A DNA stretch of 64,000 bases from Eleusine coracana subsp. coracana (Eukaryota > Streptophyta > Magnoliopsida > Poales > Poaceae): the NCBI GenBank assembly GCA_032690845.1, contig CM064424.1:33119969-33183968 (forward strand), in the 5' to 3' direction. This document shows positions 57,769-64,000 of this stretch, piece after piece. Positions within the stretch are counted from its first letter, which is position 1; the number at the start of each line of letters is the position of its first letter. A program made the translations under genes and the position numbers. The notes under the pieces were generated by a model. That model was not told the origin of the DNA, ran no database searches, and saw only the letters and a program-made list of their open reading frames with translations.

Positions 57769-58713
57769 TCTCTATAATCTATTAATTGAGGTGCGGTCAT
57801 CCACTTTATATCCACAAAGTTAAGAGATTAAATCCAAATTGGTTTCGTACCTTTCATATCAAGTACAGAATTCTAAAAAGCATAACTCTCTCGTCCGTAG
57901 CTAAAATGAGACAAACTCGGACACTATCTCATAGAACTCAAAAATTTCTACAACTTTAGTATTCAATAAAAGTCTAGATCCCGCCGTTTTGGTTTCCAAA
58001 TATACGATACAAAAATATTTATTCTGATTTAGACTCCTCTGTGCTAGTCTCTGTGCGTGGCCCATACCTTCTAGCTCCGTAGTCCAAATGATATTATCCA
58101 CATATGTTTCAAAAAGTTCTAGACGAGATCTATAAGTTTCGTGTTTTAACTTTTTCTATTAGAGCAAGTCTTCAAATTCAAAATCATGTTGCAATGCAGT
58201 GCTAGTTGTGGACTGCATGAATTTATTTTTCATTCCAGATAAAACTTCTAGAAATCTTTAGCCATTGGACCAAGACCTTGGCCTTGTGTTGGGCTTCATG
58301 GAGGTCCAGAGGTATCTTGTACGCGTCATAGGCTTATGGAAAACTATCTTTGCATGGCGAGATGGGCTTCATATCGGTACTTCTCATATTTGAGCACTTT
58401 TAATATCATTTTACTTAATTTTACAACATAGCACTCAAACGACATTATACGTGGAAATCCTTAACATTAGAGGTTGAAAAATATATTTATGATGAGAATA
58501 TGGTAAAAAATGGTGAAACAATTGTTACTTTTGACATATAAAATGGTATATTAAGAAACACCAATGGTAATACAAATATGATCTTTAGTATAAAAAATAT
58601 CAATAATATTATATATATCTAATAATTATATATGTTGTGTAAATAATTTATATTTAAATCATAAACAGTGTTATGTTTTTTAAGCTCGTAGCAACACACA
58701 GACACTTTGCTAG
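57769..58713 (+). mobile_element. Probable non-autonomous Helitron
   Basis: Starts TCTCTATAATC and ends GCTAG, with an A immediately before and a T immediately after, the A^T insertion site of Helitrons. Upstream of the CTAG end, CTCGTAGCAACACACAGAC looks like a decayed hairpin (C-to-T and G-to-A changes). 945 bp, AT-rich, no ORF. There is no terminal inverted repeat or target duplication, as expected. Confidence 0.5.
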
Positions 58714-58984
58714 TATATATATATTTGCTTTAGATTTTGCATTATATCTTGTAAAGTGTGACTAATGCATCAACCTGTTTTTTTTTAAATTGTGTTGTGG
58801 TCATATAAATCAACTTCTGTATTATCATTTTTTTAAAAAACAGGCTGGTCATTTATACTCGCACAGCCTTAGAGTATTTGCATATTTCTTTTACATGGTG
58901 TTTGTACTTCACACTTTGTAATATCTGTGTATCACTCGCACTTAAGATTTATAAAGCGACAGAGTTATCTAACATTTTTGTTAT
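58714..58984. other. AT-rich spacer
   Basis: A TA-dinucleotide stretch at 58,714-58,724 and long T-runs; nothing coding. Confidence 0.4.
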
Positions 58985-59222
58985 GCATACACAGTTTAGG
59001 CTCATAAAGCATTGGAGTATATAATTTTCTTCTTATTTTGTTGCATACAATTTAGGCTCGAAAAGCAATGGAGCATATTTTTTTTCTTGTTTGCGGTTTA
59101 GGCTCATGCAACAACGGAGCTGCATATTCGTTTGATTTTCCTTATTTTGTTAACAGGTTAGGCTTGTGAAACGATGGAGCTACTGATTTTTTTTGTTGCA
59201 TGCAGTTTAGGCTCATGCAGAG
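58985..59222 (+). repeat. Degenerate minisatellite with TTTAGGCTC core
   Basis: Five spaced copies of 'gttTAGGCTCatgaaacaatGGAGC' (cores near 58,996, 59,053, 59,096, 59,158 and 59,207), 45-60 bp apart. Each is preceded by a T-rich run and often by a splice-acceptor-like 'ttgcatrcag'. Lies between the accessory gene and the integrase tail of Tat-C. Confidence 0.7.
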
Positions 59223-59240
59223 TTTTTTCTTAAAAAATAC

Positions 59241-59490
59241 TTATGCATAGTAGCGCTTTAGGAATTTCCCATTTATTGGTCGTGGACAATACTCACCATC
59301 CAGAGAAATAATCTGATATGCACCGCTAGAATAGACATCTTTCACAATACCCATTTAGGCTCGAATTTTTCTTGCATGCGATGCGTTATATTCATCGGAT
59401 GCACAACCGCGAGGACCAAGTCGCCTTCTTAAAATGATCTTCTCTTCAATCATTTATTGAAAGCTCGAGACTTCTTTCTTGCTCGTCCGT
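59241..59490 (-). pseudogene. Tat-C integrase C-terminus
   Basis: Too broken to appear as one ORF. On the minus strand, patches 'EGDLVLAV', 'KFEPKW', 'SSGAYQIISLDGEY' and 'NGKFLKRYYA' followed by TAA (59,241-59,243) match the C-terminal end of Tat/Ogre-type integrase. Stops and a frame change occur near 59,345 and 59,430. Its orientation, opposite to the gene at 52,811-57,442, gives the same tail-to-tail layout as in Tat-A. Confidence 0.65.
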
Positions 59491-59499
59491 TTTGGATCA

Positions 59500-61312
59500 T
59501 CATAAGTAGTGGTTGTCATCCATCACCAAAAAGGGGGAGATTGTAGGGGTCATGACCATTGATGTCACCCTAAGGTATGATGTTTTTGGAGATGAATGAC
59601 AAACATGAAATATGACTAATGTCTACACGAGTGTTGTCCGTGTAGAAAATCTTTTCTACTCTATGATGATTGTTGACGGCGGCCTTGGCGATTAATGACA
59701 ATAACTACAAGCATGTAGGCTTGATGGAGTCCAAGGGTTGATGAAGATAGATCAAGGCTAAGGACAAACTAAAGGCTAAGGACAAACTATGGAGCAAGTG
59801 TTGGGAACACTTGTCTAGTTGTTAGGGCTTTGAGTTCATAGGAAAAACCAGACTATCAAGGGGGTCTAGGTCATTCTCTTACGTCATGTCTAGTCGGTGA
59901 AGTGCGAGGTTGCTCGGTGAAATCACAGGCACTAGTTGATAGTGGAGAGGCCAAGGAGCTGTTCGGAGAAGCCGTGAAACAAAGTCAAGTGAGGACGTGG
60001 AGTTTCAGCTTCTGGACAAAGTGACCGGACAGAGGGGTCAGTGGTGACCGAAGTACGGTCACTAAGAGGTTTTGTCCAGAGACTATAGCGAGCAACGAGG
60101 AAACTACCAAGTATGGGGAGTCCTACTGACTAGACGGTCCGGTCTAGTGGCTAGACAGTTCGGTCAGTATGAGAAGGATTTGAGCAGCGAGGAAGCAAGC
60201 GCCGAATTGTTTCTGGATTGGAGAGAGAAATGGACTGGACGGTACGGTCAACTGACCGTACGGTCCGGTTAGCAGGAGTTCAGCAGTGGGCAGAGCCGTT
60301 GGAGCTCAGGACTGTAGTGAACGGATGGTCCGGTCAGGCAGTGACCGGACAATCCGGTCAGTAGGCCCAAAGAGCTAATTTAGTGGAGCAACAACTAGTG
60401 TGAGGTTGGGAGTCTATATAACTTTGTTGCTAGGTCTTTGTGACTTCTCTTGGCCAGTGGAATACCTGGGAGCATTTGGTAATGTTCAAGAGAAAAAATG
60501 GAGAGCACTAGGTGAAGATATTATATATCTTGAGAGTGCTTGTGAGAGTAACAAGGAGTAATCCTACACATCTAAGGCTAGGGTGTTCTTAAGGGTGTGA
60601 TCTAGGTTGTTACTCTTGGTCTATGGTGAGACCTAGACCGGTTAGGTGTCGGTGATCGATCCTATCGTGATTGGTTGTGAAGGCCGTCACATGTCTGTAC
60701 ACGGTTTGAGCCCGTCGGTGAAAGGGGCATCAACAGTGAGCGCCCATGTCAGCTCAGAGAGTCCGGCAAGTTCTCGAGGGAGGCGAGCTTGTTCCTTGGT
60801 GGCAGTGGTGACGCACACCGTGTCTTCACTCGAGGAGTGATTGCGGGCTCGTGTGCGAGAACTCCACTTGGTGGAGAGAGTGGTCCAACGAGGAGTAGGG
60901 GAAGGCGCCATCCTTCCGAGACCTCAGGAAAAAATCTTGAGCCATCTCTTACTCTACTCCTTACTTTGATGCATTACTTTCCGCTTTTACATACTGTGCT
61001 ATTCATGCTTGTGTGGTTTTCTTGCTATAGTTTCTTACCTTGTAGAGCTGCATGAGTAGGCTCCTTTGCTAGCTTGTTGTGTGCTTCCCCGTTGCTTTAT
61101 TACTAGCTTGCACAGGAGTTGTATTGCCTTGAGTGATCCACTAGTATGCTTAGGTTATTGTTCCTTTCATAGGGCTTTTATCTTGCTAGTGTGATCACCA
61201 CTAGAATTATTATCAAAGTTGATTGAGTGGTCGGTTTTGGAAATTGGCGAATTTGGTACATAGTGTGAGTTCCCAATTCACCCTCCCCCCTCTCGGTCAC
61301 TCATTCCTTTCA
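59500..61312 (+). mobile_element. Copia 3' end: polypurine tract and complete LTR
   Basis: The polypurine tract AAAAAGGGGGAGA (59,528-59,540) directly precedes a 1,771-bp LTR starting TGTAGGGG at 59,542 and ending CCTTTCA at 61,312. A TATATAA box is at 60,415-60,421. It is related to the truncated LTR at 1,255-2,397. Only ~40 bp of internal sequence remains upstream, so the rest of the element was deleted. The right flank is Athila LTR sequence, so the element had inserted into that LTR. Confidence 0.8.
60010..60362 (+). promoter_or_regulatory. Array of ACCGGAC/GTCCGGT motifs in LTR U3
   Basis: At least eight variants of ACCGGACnnTCCGGTCA-like half sites and palindromes in 350 bp, ending about 50 bp upstream of the TATA box. 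The truncated copy at 2,100-2,395 has a similar but not identical set. The position suggests U3 enhancer elements. Confidence 0.6.
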
Positions 61313-62093
61313 CCTAGACACCACGTCTATGCTATTAATTACTATCCTAATCTTGGATCCATGCTTATAGAAGACTAAGATACTCTAACTAGATAGAGCG
61401 ATGATCCCGTAAGAAATAAAGACATAACTTACTTAAATAGTAAACTTATATACCAAAGAGGAAACATGAACACTTACATGAAAAGGAAAGCATTCATCGA
61501 GGTACAAGCGTGAGGAAGATAGCCGACAAGCTCGATGCTTCCCCGAACTCTCCCTCACTCTCTCCCTATTTTCTAAGCACTTGGTTGTGCTAAAGCCTTT
61601 GGAGTGGAGCTATAAATATTCTTCTTGTGTTGTGTTGAGAGTGGAGGCACTCCCCTCCTTATATAAGGCCAAAAGGTGGTTCCTAGAGTTGGTAACTGTC
61701 GTCCTAAGTGGGGGAACCGACCTTGGAAAGGCAGTGGGACACTCCCCGAGTAGGCTTGGGCCAAGTGGGCCCCAATGTTGTTCAGCCTAACACAGGAAAC
61801 TGCCTTATTGTCCCCGTTTGACAATCCATGTGTTAGGCCTTCCTGTATATCGGTTTTCTCTGTTTATGGGCTCGTGGATCCTTGTGATGCACTCTAATTG
61901 GCTGGAAGTGTGTTTCCTCCTCTATTTACTTGTTGTTTCCCTTTAATACCTAGATAAATCACCTGCATACAAATATTCACCAATCCTTGTGGAAATTGTT
62001 AATAATAAACTCCTACCACTATATTGATTATTTATTTTATATGTTTTATGCAGCCTATTGACGATCAGATTTAGCATTTAAGGTCTGTCAACA
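61313..62093 (-). mobile_element. Athila-type LTR fragment
   Basis: Aligns with 49,938-51,156 of the Athila 5' LTR ('cctagacaccacgtct' at the left, 'gcatttaagg..tcaaca' at the right) with clear divergence. TATATAAGG lies near 61,660-61,668. Its left ~430 bp are missing. The right edge (CAACA, 62,093) abuts Tat-C gag. Confidence 0.8.
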
Positions 62094-63749
62094 GCAGGAC
62101 ATTACCCATTGATATCATTTATTGTGGTGCATGTCATCTTGAGAGCTGTTGTTGGTGCTCTCTTGATCTTTGGGGAAATGACTTTCCACATCTTGCAGTG
62201 GAAGTCCGCCAAAGGACAATCTTGCTTTCATTTTCACGGCTAAGTTTGAGTTGCATAGCATATCCTGAAGAAACCATATTAACAAACTCAGGTTTTGATG
62301 TCAACACAATTTGATCATAAGTTGACATTGTATTTGTATTTGTATAACTCACCAAATGATCCTCAAATGTGGCCACGTTTGATGTGGCCATTTTCTTGCC
62401 TTTTCATACTTTTGAGGAGGTTGGCATCTATCATTCCGTCATCAATCATTTTCTTCATGATGTTCTTCACTATGAAGCAATCTTTTGAGTGTATGGCCCA
62501 AGATGCGATGATAGTGGTAGAAATTTGGCTCTTCGAATCTAGAAGTCTCTTCTGGCCTTTTTTATATAGGTAGCTCAATGCAATTTAACTCTCGTAAACC
62601 CATGAACAAATCCTCAACTTCTTCAGTTGGGAATGAATATTTTCTACTTTGTCGCTCACTAAGAGTTGGCCTCTTAGGAACTTTTGCACTTCTGTTTTCT
62701 TGATTCCTCATAGTGAGACTTCTTGGTTGAAATTGTGGAGGCGACACTGTAGTCTCCATTACTTGTGCTGATTTTGATTTCGATGGCAACTTATCACATT
62801 GAGCGCTCTTCTCCATAAGTTTACCAAATGGTCTTGAACCACGTGTGACATGCTACATGTAGTTCACAATATCTGTGGCTTTTGAGGCCAGCTCTACAAA
62901 GCTGATAGGGCGTACACCTTGGAGGTATATAGCCATATCAGGGCTCAAATTATTCATACACATACGAACAACTTCTGGCTCGGTGATTGGTTGTGGGCAA
63001 TGAAGACTCAAATTCCTCCACCTATTCATAAAACCAGATGCCTTTTCATTAGACCTTTGGAGTGTTTGTGTCAACTCTGTGATCCCTACCGTCCTTTGAG
63101 TGCTATAGATGTGCTCAAGGAAGGCGCCTTGCATTTGCTCCCAAGTTCTAATTGAACCAGGTGGCAATTTGCTATACCAAGTGAAAGCAGGACCCGACAA
63201 CGTTTGCACAAATTCTTAGAGGAGAAGGGCCCCGTTATGTGCCATATCTTGGCATGCTGCTATAAATTGGGCCACATGTTCATGAGGCGACCCTGACCCA
63301 TTGAACTTGCTGAATTTGGGCCGGCTATAATTGCTTGGGAATGGCACGATATCAACCTCCGAAGGATAAGGTTTTACATACCCCGAGTGCATTGAATAAT
63401 GTGTTTGCATGTATTGTGCTTTTACCCCTTCAATAATTATTCTTTGGATTGTCTCAAGGCTAATTGCACTTGGCATTTGCTGATGGCTATTTTGGCTCGC
63501 ACTAGTGCTTGCTTCTTTCTCTTGTCTTGTATTGTTAGCTGCAATTTGTTGACAAAGTGCAGCCAACTCATCTTCTCTTTGTTGATAAGCAACTATTTGT
63601 TGACATAATGCTGCTAACTCTTCTTCCCTTAGTCGATGTGCAGCCGTTTGTTGATGCAACGCTGCTAGTTCATCTTCCTTCTGTTGAAGCATGATTGTTA
63701 GTCGAACCATTTGTTCATCAACTAATTGTCCTTCATTTGTGGCCATCAC
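62094..63749 (-). pseudogene. Tat-C gag
   Basis: Minus strand from 'MMATNEGQL' at 63,749. The N-terminus has three tandem 16-17-residue repeats of the form 'REDELAALCQQIAA', a coiled coil. The capsid domain follows ('FPSNYSRPKFSKFNGSGSPHEHV', then 'FTWYSKLPPGSIRTWEQM', 'LSPDMAIYLQG'). A nucleocapsid/protease-start region continues to about 62,134 ('GHIKRGHI'). Stops at about 63,214 and 62,850 and frame changes near 62,560 and 62,390 break it. The LTR fragment at 62,093 has cut off the rest. I assign it to Tat-C by lineage and orientation, not by physical continuity. Confidence 0.7.
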
Positions 63750-64000
63750 TTATTTCACATGGTGCGACTCACCCTCTATACGAGGTAACTTGCTTGAACC
63801 TACAGTATCCAATAGCTTATTTTCAAGGCAAATATCATTATACAGGGGATTATAAGACCCTATATATATATATTGAATCATTACCCGAATTTGATAGGCT
63901 TCTAGTCATTGGGCGATGATCTACAACATTTTGTCGAGACTTCTTCCCCTTGAAATGTGTCGAAGCACAGGAAGCTTCACTAGATCTTTCAACACCTCCA
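63750..64000 (-). other. Tat-C 5' leader (partial)
   Basis: Sequence upstream of the gag start, with a TA-dinucleotide run at 63,872-63,884. No primer binding site or LTR edge is reached before the window ends. Confidence 0.4.

Noticed and set aside
1..64000. tRNA or rRNA genes, or ordinary host genes
   Set aside because: No cloverleaf, rRNA or conserved housekeeping protein was recognised; all recognisable coding patches are from transposable elements.

Overview
Grass (Poaceae) nuclear DNA, probably gene-poor and possibly pericentromeric. Almost everything recognisable is transposable-element sequence: nested and truncated Ty3/gypsy and Ty1/copia LTR retrotransposons, plus a CACTA end and a probable Helitron. 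I found no ordinary host gene, rRNA, tRNA or CRISPR array. The grass assignment rests on the family mix (Tekay with ~3.8 kb LTRs, CRM-type centromeric chromovirus, Athila, Tat, SIRE-like copia). Genus cannot be decided from sequence alone.

Layout, left to right. 1-2,397: a minus-strand copia gag remnant, its primer binding site and a truncated 5' LTR. 2,398-7,668: a plus-strand, 5'-truncated Tat-type gypsy element (Tat-D) with one LTR. 7,854-24,442: a complete-length minus-strand Tekay/Del chromovirus; its left LTR carries a solo CRM-type LTR. 24,443-25,253: unassigned retroelement non-coding DNA. 25,254-43,799: a minus-strand Tat element (Tat-A) split by a complete CRM-type element (26,218-33,882, target duplication AAATT) and by a solo Tekay LTR (38,401-42,271, target duplication ATCTC). 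43,800-51,156: a minus-strand Athila element lacking its 3' LTR. 51,157-52,595: the 5' end of a third Tat element (Tat-B). 52,596-52,810: a CACTA terminus. 52,811-64,000: an old minus-strand Tat element (Tat-C) reduced to gag, the integrase tail and a long antisense accessory gene, and broken up by copia-like LTRs, an Athila LTR fragment and a Helitron.

The most interesting content is accessory coding capacity. Tat-A carries, tail-to-tail with pol, an antisense gene with its own TATA box, about six intron-like gaps, a PF04195-like domain and coiled coils. Tat-C carries a comparable antisense gene with a plant-mobile-domain-like region and coiled coils. The Tekay element carries two paralogous extra ORFs between its 5' LTR and gag. 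All are decayed here. Several LTRs also hold arrays of short CG-rich or palindromic motifs near their TATA boxes.

All coding regions contain stops or frameshifts except long stretches of the CRM and Athila pol genes. Domain and lineage names come from recognising protein motifs; no database search was run.
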